Below are positions 23,677 to 31,894 of a DNA stretch of 37,755 nt, one piece after another. The notes under the pieces were generated by a model. That model saw only the letters and a list, made by a program, of their open reading frames with translations. It was not told the DNA's origin and did not search any database. Within the stretch, counting starts at the first letter, position 1; each line of letters starts with the position of its first letter. The position numbers were made by a program, and so were the translations under genes. Source of the stretch: an uncultured Ruminococcus sp. (GTDB lineage: Bacteria > Bacillota > Clostridia > Oscillospirales > Ruminococcaceae); assembly GCA_902780505.1 (NCBI GenBank), contig CACZFN010000019.1, positions 1-37,755 on the forward strand. Reading direction: 5' to 3'.

Positions 23677-26600
23677 ATGCCGCTGAAAACTGAAGCGCAG
23701 ATAAAAGCAGCGATCTCTGCAAAAATGAAAAGACTTTTTGACCTTGGTGATACTGTAGGTATGGCCGACCTGTTTGAGGAGGTATTTGAAAACTACCTGC
23801 CCACAGAAAAAGATGAAAATTCCAATGATATTGAGGCAAAGGCCTTAAAGGATGAATTTGCAAAGCTGTTAAGGACTGAGGACAAGAAAAAAGGTGCCAA
23901 AATGACCTTAGACCTCAGGGACGAGCTTGCAAAAAGAAAGGTCAAGCATATTATCGAAGCCTCTCCTGTACTGGATGATTATGAGGCTAAGATCAAAAAC
24001 CACGAGATCCCCGAAGCCGAAGTGTATGTCGATGACCAGAAAGCCGTTGAAAAGCTTGCCATAATAGCAACGATCGGTTCTAAGAGCTTTAATATGGTAA
24101 AGGTCGACGAATCAGCAAGCTCGATCGTAGCAAACGCTATACGTGACGTTGACATAGACGAAAACGGTAAACTGATAAATTCCGGGTTTAGTGATGCCTA
24201 TGAAGATGAACTGGCATCAAGACAATCTCTTGAAGAAGTCACCAATAAGGTCTGGGAAGACAGTGGGCTTGCGCCTGAGAAAATAGACAAAATACGCAGC
24301 AGCCTTGACCGAAATGTAGTTGATCCTATAAGCTACTATGATTTCTACTATAATGATTACTATGTAGATGGCTCACCTGTATTCAAGACAGTTTCCGAAA
24401 AATCGACACAATACCTTAACTATGAAGATGAAAGGTTTGAAAAACGGATAAGCGATATCGAGAATCAGGTCAGAAATGAAGCTGCAAGCAAGGCAAAGAA
24501 TGACACATACATAGAATACTTTGAAGCCACGCAGAAGCTTTCACAGATCCTCAAACTGCAAAAGGATCTTATAATACCTATGCGTATATCACTGATAGGT
24601 AACGCACAGCAGAAGCAAAAAGCAGAAAAACTGCTTTATGAACCGATGAGCGGCCTTATAGATCCTGACGAAATAATAAAAATGACTCCTGCCCAGTATT
24701 CCGAAAAGCTTGACGAAGCCATTGCAGGCATGGAAAAGAGCATTAAGGAACAGGAGGCTTATGCAAGCATCTCAAAAAACATTTCTAACATAAGCCATGA
24801 TATTGCAATAGATAAGATCAATGGATCAGTCGTTTCTGCTATACTTTCTGACAAACCTGTAGAAAAGATTACAAACGACACAAATCAGGCTATCGAGGAA
24901 TCACATAACAAAGACATAGAAAGTTCCAACGAAAACTTGATTTTAGCCTGCCAGAAGGATCTTCTTGATAACCTCAAGCAGTGGAACGAAAAGCTAAAGG
25001 GCTTTAATAACGAAAGCGTCAAGGAGATAAAGGACGAGCCGTTTTCTGCAAATATAGACAGAAAGTATAAGGAACGCCGTGAGTATCTTGACCAGACTGA
25101 AATAGTACCGGACTCGCTCGAATACATAAAACTAAAGGAAGAACTTGCAGAAAGAAAAAGAATAAAAAATGCCGGTGATAAGATAACGGGATATCTTGAA
25201 AGTGACCTTAAATCCATTGAAGAATATCCCTGGCTCGCCTGCACGAGCAGCCTTATAGAAGCAAAGCTTTCTGCAAACGGCGGCAGAGTTACAAAGGCAA
25301 AGGAAAATGCAATAAACGGGTTCTTCAGCAAACTTGCCGAGAAAAATTATTTTGAAAAAGGTAATGAGAAATTTATCAGTCTGCTCGGCAAAGACCTCAA
25401 TGAACGCCAGAATGAAGCAGAAAAGAGTTTTAAAAAGAAAGTGCAGGATATCAAGTCTGATATCCTTTCGGGCAAGGTGCCGGGAGTATTCCCGACAAGT
25501 GAGGAAATGGCAAGGGCTATTGCTTCTGATATAGCTTACCATACCACAGACGAAGGTAAGGTGCTCAAAGCAATACATGACACCAAAAAACAGATAATCG
25601 GAACACTTTCAAACGGCAAGGGCTGGAAATCTTATATAGCAAACCACAATGGCGATAAGACAGAAAAAGACCTGAGCACGCTGTATCATGTTCAAAAGAA
25701 TATAGGATATGAAGCCAAAAAATTCGGTTATACTGTAACAGATGATATCACAAAGCAGATACCCGGTACCGTATTTGATAAAATGCCTTATAAATTCGGC
25801 AGAATAGCAACTGCCGACAATATTGATCTTTTCAATATGCGTAACAGCTATATCGGCAAACTCAATGATATCGAGCTTTATGATTCTGTTATCGGGAACA
25901 TGACAGATTACGCCAAGAGCATACTCGAAGTCTTAAACGAAACAAACAAAAAGGATCACAAGAACTCCAAAACATACAATAAAATGGTAGGTGACCTTGA
26001 AAAGATAGCCAAACTCGGCGACAGTGAAAAGAGGCTTGAGATATCCACAGAGGAAGTAGATGCGCTGATCGGGAACCTTAAAGAATCATCTGAGGCATAT
26101 GAAAAAGAGCACACGGGTATGTTTATCGGCAAATCCAAAGGCTTTGGCAAAACAAGACTCAACGTATCAAAAACACTCAAGGCCTTTGCCGATGCTTCTG
26201 TGAACCAGCTTTCAAATCACAAGCAAATGCTTACCCCCGACAGACCGATAAAAGCACAGCGCACCGAACTGGAGCAAAGCATCAACGCCATTGACAAGAC
26301 AGCTCTTGAAAAAGGGTATGGCGCATATATCCGTAAACAAATAGATCCGCAGGTCTCTAAACTTGAAGAATTTATCAATAATGCAACCGCTCACCAGCAC
26401 GTCAAAAACGGCAGTACACATTATGATAATGCCATTCACGCCGCACATGAGCTGAAAAAAGCATTAGAGAACGGTAACGCATCCGAGATCGAAAATGCCG
26501 GCAAAACCCTTAAAGAAAGAGTCAACGACTACTTAGACTATAAGAGAAAACAAACGTTTGACGGTAAGATGCCCAATGCGAAGGGGCAGCAGAGAATAAA

Positions 26601-27336
26601 CGCCATGACAGACCTTCATCTTGCAGGCGGCTCGGCTGTGGAATATGCTAAAAATCTTGCTGCTGTGAATAAAGATAAGCAGACACTGCCTGAATATGAA
26701 AAGGCTGTCCAGCAGGAGAAGGAAAACATTATCAGAAAGACTGAACTTGAACAGCAGCAGATAGACCTTGACAATAAGGATATCTTTCAGGCACAAGTCA
26801 ATCTTAAGAAAATGGGCATTGATAAAATGATAAGCGAAAACGCAGCAATATATAACAAGCGCAATGCAAATTCTTCCATCAAAGGAATAGACAAGGTTTC
26901 GGCAGGCGCTGCATATGATGCGTTCAACACACTTTGTATATTAGGAAACTCAGGCACACTTGACAAGGAATCCATACAGGAAGCCAAGGAGAGTATTGCA
27001 CAGCTTGTTGTTGATAAAATGATCCAGCTTGACCACGGCAAGACGATCCACAAAAAACTTGGGAATATGAATGAAGAACAGGTAAAGCAGCAGTTGAGCG
27101 AAAAGGCTAAGGAACTTGCTAAAAGCCCCGCATTTGAGGCAGCTGTTCCGAAAAACATCAACTCTACATATATCAAGAAGTTCCTTGCAGATTACGAAGG
27201 CAACGGCATAATGCAGGTAAAGAATTCAATAGAAAGCTACCGTAAGGCTGTAAGAAACATAAACCAAAACGTAGAAAAAGCCACGGCAAAGAACAGCAGC
27301 AAGGTCATAGAAACAAACCTTGGCAAAAAAGTATGA
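23677..27336 (+). CDS. Large hydrophilic helical protein of unknown function (1219 aa)
   Basis: I do not recognise this protein. It is long, highly charged and Lys/Glu/Asp/Asn-rich, with no signal peptide, no membrane segment and only about three cysteines. The sequence is mostly predicted helix with several likely coiled-coil stretches (for example about 250-290, 480-500, 595-625, 1010-1035). A more ordered-looking C-terminal part includes INAMTDLHLAGGSAVEYAKN (about 985-1004). No P-loop or catalytic signature is visible; FIGKSKGFGKTR near 833 is not a Walker A motif. The ATG at 23677 is 8 bases after AGGAGG; an ATG two codons earlier is too close. It stands alone between two terminators. 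A cytoplasmic scaffold or structural role is possible but unproven. Confidence 0.8.
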   Translation: MPLKTEAQIKAAISAKMKRLFDLGDTVGMADLFEEVFENYLPTEKDENSNDIEAKALKDEFAKLLRTEDKKKGAKMTLDLRDELAKRKVKHIIEASPVLDDYEAKIKNHEIPEAEVYVDDQKAVEKLAIIATIGSKSFNMVKVDESASSIVANAIRDVDIDENGKLINSGFSDAYEDELASRQSLEEVTNKVWEDSGLAPEKIDKIRSSLDRNVVDPISYYDFYYNDYYVDGSPVFKTVSEKSTQYLNYEDERFEKRISDIENQVRNEAASKAKNDTYIEYFEATQKLSQILKLQKDLIIPMRISLIGNAQQKQKAEKLLYEPMSGLIDPDEIIKMTPAQYSEKLDEAIAGMEKSIKEQEAYASISKNISNISHDIAIDKINGSVVSAILSDKPVEKITNDTNQAIEESHNKDIESSNENLILACQKDLLDNLKQWNEKLKGFNNESVKEIKDEPFSANIDRKYKERREYLDQTEIVPDSLEYIKLKEELAERKRIKNAGDKITGYLESDLKSIEEYPWLACTSSLIEAKLSANGGRVTKAKENAINGFFSKLAEKNYFEKGNEKFISLLGKDLNERQNEAEKSFKKKVQDIKSDILSGKVPGVFPTSEEMARAIASDIAYHTTDEGKVLKAIHDTKKQIIGTLSNGKGWKSYIANHNGDKTEKDLSTLYHVQKNIGYEAKKFGYTVTDDITKQIPGTVFDKMPYKFGRIATADNIDLFNMRNSYIGKLNDIELYDSVIGNMTDYAKSILEVLNETNKKDHKNSKTYNKMVGDLEKIAKLGDSEKRLEISTEEVDALIGNLKESSEAYEKEHTGMFIGKSKGFGKTRLNVSKTLKAFADASVNQLSNHKQMLTPDRPIKAQRTELEQSINAIDKTALEKGYGAYIRKQIDPQVSKLEEFINNATAHQHVKNGSTHYDNAIHAAHELKKALENGNASEIENAGKTLKERVNDYLDYKRKQTFDGKMPNAKGQQRINAMTDLHLAGGSAVEYAKNLAAVNKDKQTLPEYEKAVQQEKENIIRKTELEQQQIDLDNKDIFQAQVNLKKMGIDKMISENAAIYNKRNANSSIKGIDKVSAGAAYDAFNTLCILGNSGTLDKESIQEAKESIAQLVVDKMIQLDHGKTIHKKLGNMNEEQVKQQLSEKAKELAKSPAFEAAVPKNINSTYIKKFLADYEGNGIMQVKNSIESYRKAVRNINQNVEKATAKNSSKVIETNLGKKV

Positions 27337-27368
27337 GTTTTGCACTTCCCTTAAAGTAAAATAATAAT

Positions 27369-27415
27369 AAGGCGTACAGTTACTTAAAACGGTTCTGTAC
27401 GCCTTGTTTATTTAT
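27369..27415 (+). terminator. Terminator of the 1219-aa protein gene
   Basis: An 11-bp perfect stem (27369-27379 with 27395-27405), 15-base loop, followed by GTTTATTTAT, an interrupted T-tract. Confidence 0.75.
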
Positions 27416-27416
27416 A

Positions 27417-27476
27417 GTATCCCCCGATGCACTTGGTTTTTACAGCCGCAGTCAGTGTTCTTTGCAGCGCAGCATG
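27417..27476. repeat. Dispersed repeat, copy 3 (left end only)
   Basis: AGTATCCCCC...ACAGCCGCAGTCAGTGTTCTTTGCAG matches the left part of copy 1 (ATCCC...ACAGCCGTAAATCAGCGTTCTTTGCAG). No clear right-end inverse follows, so the copy looks truncated. Confidence 0.5.
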
Positions 27477-27509
27477 GCAAAATAATGTACATCACAGATG
27501 ACCGTTCTC

Positions 27510-28282
27510 CTATTTGTTTTCAGCCTCGGCAGGAGGTATTATCCCTTCCTTTTTTATCTCGGACTTTTCTGGATCATTTGTATTTTCACCTGTGCTTTCC
27601 GTGGTCGGTATCGGCGTTTCTTCCTCGATCAAGTCTTCATTCTCAACTTCAAAATCATCAAATTATTCAGTTTCCTGCACACCGTCAGTGTTGAGGTATT
27701 CTATCACCTCGCTGCCCTCAACGATAAAAACATCATCGTAATTCTGGACAACGTATTGCTTTTTCTGTGTTGCTGCTTCCCATGCAGGGATATTCATCAT
27801 ATCTATAAGCAGCGCTTTGCCATCCGGCACCTCGCTAAGCTCATCATATACTGTACCGAAGAAATCATCATCATATACCCAGCCCAGCTCAGCGGCGCGG
27901 TCAAGGAATTCTTCCTTTGTCAGATAGCGGCTTATCGTCGGCTTGCCCTTTGCCCGCTGTTCTTCGGCAAGACGGTGCGTTCTTTCCTCAATCCGCAATT
28001 CAGTGTTTGGGTGCATACATAGCATAATAAATCTCTGCCGCCTTGCACGCTAATTCATATCAAGAGGTTTTTGCATTAACATATATCATAGCTGCACAAA
28101 AAGCAACAGAGAATGCGGCACACCCACACATAGCAGCCATACCGCAGATCATTGATACTATCCGCAGTGCTTGTCGGGTATCATTTTCGGTCCGGATAAA
28201 CACGTTACCCCTGAGCGCTTTGCTGCACTCAGGGGTAAATTCATAGGTAAAATCATATGCTGATACCGGCTTTTTTAGTCAA
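27510..28282 (-). pseudogene. Multiply broken gene downstream of the pilin-like gene
   Basis: On the minus strand coding-like sequence runs through several disruptions. TTG at 28282 opens MTKKPVSAYDFTYEF only if one A is removed from the six-A run at 28271-28276. That frame then has a long hydrophobic helix (about MICGMAAMCGCAAFSVAF), an in-frame TGA at 28060-28062, and more coding-like residues (YELACKAAEIYYAMYAPK). A frame change near 28003-28013 leads into a 120-codon open stretch (27663-28025; TELRIEERTHRLAEEQRAKG... and YLTKEEFLDRAAELGWVYDD). After an in-frame TAA (27663-27665) the same frame continues 50 codons as an acidic, Thr/Pro-rich tail ending at 27510. Read together it resembles a single membrane protein of about 250 residues with four lesions. 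Family not recognised. The 120-codon part alone could still be expressed. Confidence 0.6.
28205..28238. repeat. Perfect 11-bp hairpin inside the broken gene
   Basis: TTACCCCTGAG (28205-28215) and CTCAGGGGTAA (28228-28238) are perfect inverse complements around a 12-base loop. It follows the pilin-like gene by about 35 bases on the minus strand but has no T-tract on either side, so it may be a pausing or RNA-stabilising structure rather than a terminator. Confidence 0.55.
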
Positions 28283-28940
28283 GATCCTGGTATTCCTTGC
28301 ATGGGTTTGGATAAACCCTGAACTTAGGCTTCCATCCCTCGCTTCGTTTGAATGTCCATATCTCTATTTCGTCGGTCTCTTTAAGGCTTTGTATACTGCT
28401 GACAGAAGGGTTGTCTTCAAGCCGTACGCAGATGCACCAGGAATCGACTTCCTGCCCGCCTATTTTGTTGGCTTTTATCGGTAATAATACCTGAGGATCT
28501 TTAATACCTGTTATATTCTTTTTTATTGCATCGGTTAATGCGATAGCAGAATCCTCGGCCTCGTCATTTCCTTGTTGTACCTTATTTGACGGGGTACCGG
28601 TGAGGCCCTGTTTCCCGCCGAGCCTTGCAACGACTGCAAGCTTATATGTTTCACTTCCACTTTCAGTGTTTACTGTTATGTCATCATATCTTGTTGTGTT
28701 TCTGTGTGCATTATTATGCATGGCGGAATTTGCATGAAGCGAAAGATATGCCGTATCATCATTTGTAATAAGCAGGTTTATAGTTTCATATAGTCTTTTT
28801 GCACTTGTTTCATCTGACCGTATCTTGGCGGCACGAACCCACCCCATAACTGTTGGCACCAATATTGCCGCCAGAACACCGATAATGGCAATCACCACTA
28901 TCAGTTCGACGAGCGTAAAGCCTTTTTTGCTTCCTTTCAT
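28275..28940 (-). CDS. Type IV pilin-like / pseudopilin protein
   Basis: A 221-aa prepilin-like protein. Short basic leader MKGSKKG followed by the class III cleavage and methylation site G|FTLVELIVVIAIIGVLAAI (Gly -1, Phe +1, Glu +5), the first pilin helix, then a soluble C-terminal domain of about 170 residues with two cysteines in CIC and one near the end. A prepilin peptidase would be needed; none is in the window and no other pilus-assembly gene is adjacent. I chose ATG 28940, which follows GGGGTGATAA; a GTG three codons earlier lies inside that ribosome site. Consensus promoter and a short leader ORF upstream. Confidence 0.88.
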   Translation of the reverse strand: MKGSKKGFTLVELIVVIAIIGVLAAILVPTVMGWVRAAKIRSDETSAKRLYETINLLITNDDTAYLSLHANSAMHNNAHRNTTRYDDITVNTESGSETYKLAVVARLGGKQGLTGTPSNKVQQGNDEAEDSAIALTDAIKKNITGIKDPQVLLPIKANKIGGQEVDSWCICVRLEDNPSVSSIQSLKETDEIEIWTFKRSEGWKPKFRVYPNPCKEYQDLD

Positions 28941-28945
28941 ATTTA

Positions 28946-28990
28946 TCACCCCAAATTATTTTTGCTGAGCCGTGTGCTGAGCGGCTGCAT
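28946..28990 (-). CDS. Candidate 14-residue leader peptide before the pilin-like gene
   Basis: ATG at 28990 with AGGAG five bases upstream encodes MQPLSTRLSKNNLG and stops at a TGA (28946-28948) that overlaps the GGGGTGA ribosome site of the pilin-like gene, 5 bases before its ATG. Size and placement fit translational coupling. It could also be fortuitous. Confidence 0.4.
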   Translation of the reverse strand: MQPLSTRLSKNNLG

Positions 28991-29009
28991 ATATTCTCCT
29001 CTTGTTAAT

Positions 29010-29038
29010 ATTATACAATAGCTGTAAATGTATGTCAA
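29010..29038 (-). promoter_or_regulatory. Promoter of the pilin-like gene
   Basis: On the minus strand TTGACA (29033-29038), a 17-base spacer and TATAAT (29010-29015). The leader is about 65 bases and contains the 14-codon ORF. Confidence 0.88.
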
Positions 29039-29126
29039 TCACTCGTGTTTTTCTTAAACGTTTCATATACTTAATATTTATTTGTTAAGTTCAAATAATT
29101 AATTATAGGTGTAAATACAAATATGA

Positions 29127-29169
29127 ACATTAAATGAAGCCCCGGAACGTATACAAAACGTCCCGGGGC
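29127..29169 (-). terminator. Terminator-like hairpin after the rRNA methyltransferase gene
   Basis: GCCCCGG and ACGT pair with ACGT and CCGGGGC (29139-29169, one mismatch); on the minus strand it is followed by TTCATTTAATG, a weak T-tract. About 50 bases beyond the gene end. The remaining interval 29040-29138 is A/T-rich with nothing I can assign. Confidence 0.6.
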
Positions 29170-29219
29170 AGCAGGTCGATAATATATCTGTTAATTTGCA
29201 GCGCCCAAGCTTTTACAGC

Positions 29220-30455
29220 TTATATGATCTGCATCAGATAGAATTTAAGGTAATCAGAACCGTCTGTACCCATGATAACAGGGTGGTCGGGCGCCTGTGC
29301 GCGGGATTCTATAAGCTTCAGTCTTACGCCGGCGTCATGTGCGGCTTCAAGCAGCATTTTTTCAAAAAGCGCCCTTGTCATAAAATGCGAGCAGGAACAG
29401 GTGGCAAGATACCCGCCGCGCGGCAGAAGCTTCATTGCCCTGTAGTTTATTTCCTTATACCCGCGGCTTGCGGAACTGACGGTCTTTCGGCTTTTTGTAA
29501 ATGCCGGCGGATCGAGTATGATAAAATCATACCCTTCTTTCTGTCCGGAAAGCTCCGGCAGCAGATCGAACACATCGGCACATAAAAAGTCCATTCTGTC
29601 AATAAGACCGTTTCGCAGAGCATTAGCCATTGCGGTATCAACTGCAAGTTGTGAAACGTCGACTGCTGTAACGTGCTGTGCCCCGCCCATTGCAGCATTA
29701 AGCGCAAAAGAGCCTGTGTGGGTAAAGCAGTCAAGCACACGTCTTCCCCTTGCTATTTTTGACACAGCAAGCCGGTTGTATTTCTGATCCAAAAAGAAGC
29801 CCGTTTTCTGTCCGTTTAATACATCAACTTCATACTTTATACCATTTTCGCATATCTCTGTTACAGTGTTATTGTCATTGTCCGGATATGGCAGGGCAGC
29901 AGAGCGATACCAGCCCTTTTTCTCATCAAGCCCTTCAAGTGTACGGAGGTTTACATCATTTCGTTCCATTATACCCCTGATATTCACGCCATGAAGTGCA
30001 AGTTCGCTGACAAGCGCCTTGTATATAATATCCTTTATTTTTTCCATTCCGAAAGACAGCACCTGTACAGAAAGTATATCTTCATACCTGTCTGCCGTGA
30101 AGCCGGGAAAGCCGTCAGCTTCGCCAAAGATAAGCCTGCACGCTGAAAAGTCATTTCCCATAACGGTGATGCGGTGGTCAACTGCATATTTAACCCTGCG
30201 GCGCCAGAAGTTCTCGTCAAATGTGTCATTTGCATTATCGGATATGATACGTATACGTATCTTGCTTTTTTCACTGACGATGCCAGTTCCGAGATAACTC
30301 CCTTTTTCAGATATTACATCTGCAAGGCAGCCGTTTTCATACGTTTCAGGGGTGTCGGTTATTTCATTGTCGTATACCCACGGCTCACCGTTTCTAAGCT
30401 TTTGTGCAGCCTTTTTTGAAACTGTAAAGCGGGGGTAGGCTCTTTGTGTTTTCAT
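29220..30455 (-). CDS. rlmI: Class I rRNA large subunit methyltransferase (RlmI-like)
   Basis: Probably methylates a cytosine of 23S rRNA at C5 using S-adenosylmethionine. 411 aa: an N-terminal PUA domain (about 5-75), an EEHEA-like middle domain, and a C-terminal Rossmann methyltransferase domain with LDCFTHTGSFALNAA (motif I, near 242), DPPAFTKSRK (motif IV) and CSCSHFM carrying the candidate catalytic cysteine (near 355). Its length matches RlmI. ATG with GAGGTATACAT upstream and its own promoter. The target position is inferred from the family only. Confidence 0.9.
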   Translation of the reverse strand: MKTQRAYPRFTVSKKAAQKLRNGEPWVYDNEITDTPETYENGCLADVISEKGSYLGTGIVSEKSKIRIRIISDNANDTFDENFWRRRVKYAVDHRITVMGNDFSACRLIFGEADGFPGFTADRYEDILSVQVLSFGMEKIKDIIYKALVSELALHGVNIRGIMERNDVNLRTLEGLDEKKGWYRSAALPYPDNDNNTVTEICENGIKYEVDVLNGQKTGFFLDQKYNRLAVSKIARGRRVLDCFTHTGSFALNAAMGGAQHVTAVDVSQLAVDTAMANALRNGLIDRMDFLCADVFDLLPELSGQKEGYDFIILDPPAFTKSRKTVSSASRGYKEINYRAMKLLPRGGYLATCSCSHFMTRALFEKMLLEAAHDAGVRLKLIESRAQAPDHPVIMGTDGSDYLKFYLMQII

Positions 30456-30502
30456 ATGTATACCTCAATGATCAAATATATTATTAAATGGTTATATCCT
30501 TT

Positions 30503-30531
30503 ATTATATCACGAATGGGTATGCATTTCAA
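30503..30531 (-). promoter_or_regulatory. Promoter of the rRNA methyltransferase gene
   Basis: On the minus strand TTGAAA (30526-30531), a 17-base spacer and TATAAT (30503-30508). Confidence 0.75.
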
Positions 30532-30615
30532 TATTTTTTTGCAAATATTTCATTTATTAAATACGTTTTTTCAGGAGATAATAAAAGCATATGATGATAA
30601 GAAAGGATAACGCAT

Positions 30616-30792
30616 ATGGATAATAATACCACACCTGACGGCACAAGGATATACACTCCAAGAAAGAAAATAATACCGTCAGGCTCAACCAATATACTGA
30701 CAGACACAGATCTTGTGAACGGCAGATATACTTCCGTAAATGACGAGAATATCGCCCTCGGTAAAAAGTGGGTGGACGATATTGAACTTTAA
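30616..30792 (+). CDS. 58-residue hypothetical protein
   Basis: A short polar protein (58 aa), charged at both ends, beginning MDNNTTPDGTRIYTPRKK and ending LGKKWVDDIEL. It has no signal peptide, membrane helix or cysteine. Support for coding: GAAAGGA 8 bases before the ATG, a regular codon pattern, and a clean terminator 5 bases after the stop. I do not recognise the family. Confidence 0.65.
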   Translation: MDNNTTPDGTRIYTPRKKIIPSGSTNILTDTDLVNGRYTSVNDENIALGKKWVDDIEL

Positions 30793-30797
30793 ACAAT

Positions 30798-30829
30798 GCC
30801 CTTGCCGCAAGGCAGGGGCTTTTGTGTTT
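30798..30829 (+). terminator. Terminator of the 58-residue protein gene
   Basis: A 9-bp stem (30798-30806 with 30811-30819) closed by a GCAA tetraloop and followed by TTTTGTGTTT. Confidence 0.85.
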
Positions 30830-30921
30830 AAGACAACACTGCCGGGCACAAGTGGATAAATATACATGGGGCGTGAGGTATAGGCATAAACAAAAGCCAT
30901 AAACAAAAAAACAAAAAATGC

Positions 30922-30950
30922 TTGACAAGTGCATGAAAATGTGATATAAT
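30922..30950 (+). promoter_or_regulatory. Promoter of tRNA-Leu
   Basis: TTGACA (30922-30927), a 17-base spacer and TATAAT (30945-30950), 25 bases before the tRNA. Confidence 0.9.
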
Positions 30951-30975
30951 TTCATAGTCGGATTAATTATAATAA

Positions 30976-31061
30976 GCAGGAGTGGCGGAATGGCAGACGC
31001 GCTGGCTTCAGGTGCCAGTGATCGCAAGGTTGTGTGGGTTCAAGTCCCATCTCCTGCACCA
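30976..31061 (+). tRNA. tRNA-Leu (CAG), CCA encoded
   Basis: Class II tRNA with acceptor arm GCAGGAG/CTCCTGC, anticodon loop TTCAGGT (anticodon CAG, leucine), a long variable arm (TGATCGCAAGGTTGT), T-loop GTTCAAGTC, discriminator A and encoded CCA. It is a single-gene unit. Confidence 0.95.
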
Positions 31062-31064
31062 GAA

Positions 31065-31098
31065 ATTCCTCGTTGTAAACACAGCGAGGGATTTTTTT
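31065..31098 (+). terminator. Terminator of tRNA-Leu
   Basis: A 12-bp stem (31065-31076 with 31081-31092, two G-T pairs), loop AAAC, followed by seven Ts. The next 100 bases up to the convergent ECF gene hold nothing I can assign. Confidence 0.9.
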
Positions 31099-31205
31099 AT
31101 TTTTCACTGCTCACAGAACACTTCAGACCGAACCAGGGGGCTGAAACGCCAGATGTCCAGGAAATGCCCGGCATGATCGCTTCAATAAAGGCCGGTACGT
31201 TAAAC

Positions 31206-31892
31206 TTATATCCCGTACTTTTTCTTCACCCGTCCGAGTTTTTCACCGAATGGCTCAAAAAGCATCAGAAGAAAGATCACATTGGATGCCATATATGACA
31301 GCGTATATGGCACAGCGGAAACTATCGCGGCAGTATAAAGCCCGATATCAAAGCCTTTGTTATACCAAAGCACTGTCCATATATCCATAATAAAAGAATA
31401 CATGACTCCTGCTGCGGCGCCATAAGCTAAAAGCAGGGGTTTATTCTTTTTAAGCGGTCCTGAAAGCATACCGGCAAACAGTCCTGTAAACCCCCAGCCG
31501 AGCATCTGAAACACTGTCCACGGGCCCTGACCGAAATAAAAGTTTGAAAGCAGTGCAGCAGCAGCCCCTACAAGAAAGCCCGCTTCACTGCCGAGGTATA
31601 TACCCGAAATAATTGTAAGTGCCACTATCGGCTTTAAAAACGGGATAAATCTTCCGCCAAAGCAAAGTGCTGTCATTACCGCACAGATAACAAGCCTGCG
31701 TGTGCCGATCTTTTTCTTGTCAAAACCTGCTGCAAAAAGCACAAGTGAAAATGCCCCTGCAAAAAGTGAAACAGCAAGGTGATATTCCCTCTTTACAAAA
31801 AGTGCTGAAAGCACTGCCGCCGCAGGGATTATCATAAATGGAACGACTGTCTGTACAAAGCGCTTGATATGCTTGTTTTCTATCATTATCAT
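31206..31892 (-). CDS. ECF transporter S component (substrate-binding), probably for cobalamin
   Basis: A 228-aa membrane protein with about six helices that gives an energy-coupling-factor importer its substrate specificity. Seen: hydrophobic segments throughout and the block YFGQGPWTVFQMLGWGFTGLFAG (about 120-142), typical of one S-component group, plus a basic tail. The first residues (MIMIENKHIKR) are cytoplasmic. ATG after GGGAGGG; it starts 2 bases after the ATPase stop. Substrate is inferred from the cobalamin riboswitch at the head of the operon; whether it takes whole B12 or a precursor cannot be read from sequence. Confidence 0.82.
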   Translation of the reverse strand: MIMIENKHIKRFVQTVVPFMIIPAAAVLSALFVKREYHLAVSLFAGAFSLVLFAAGFDKKKIGTRRLVICAVMTALCFGGRFIPFLKPIVALTIISGIYLGSEAGFLVGAAAALLSNFYFGQGPWTVFQMLGWGFTGLFAGMLSGPLKKNKPLLLAYGAAAGVMYSFIMDIWTVLWYNKGFDIGLYTAAIVSAVPYTLSYMASNVIFLLMLFEPFGEKLGRVKKKYGI

Positions 31893-31894
31893 AG

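Noticed and set aside
27663-27665. Programmed stop readthrough at the TAA
   Set aside because: Other lesions in the same gene make decay the simpler explanation; no stimulatory structure is evident.
27498-28022. A 174-codon plus-strand frame opposite the broken gene
   Set aside because: No ribosome site, and the minus strand shows protein-like composition across lesions, which explains the open plus frame as a mirror.
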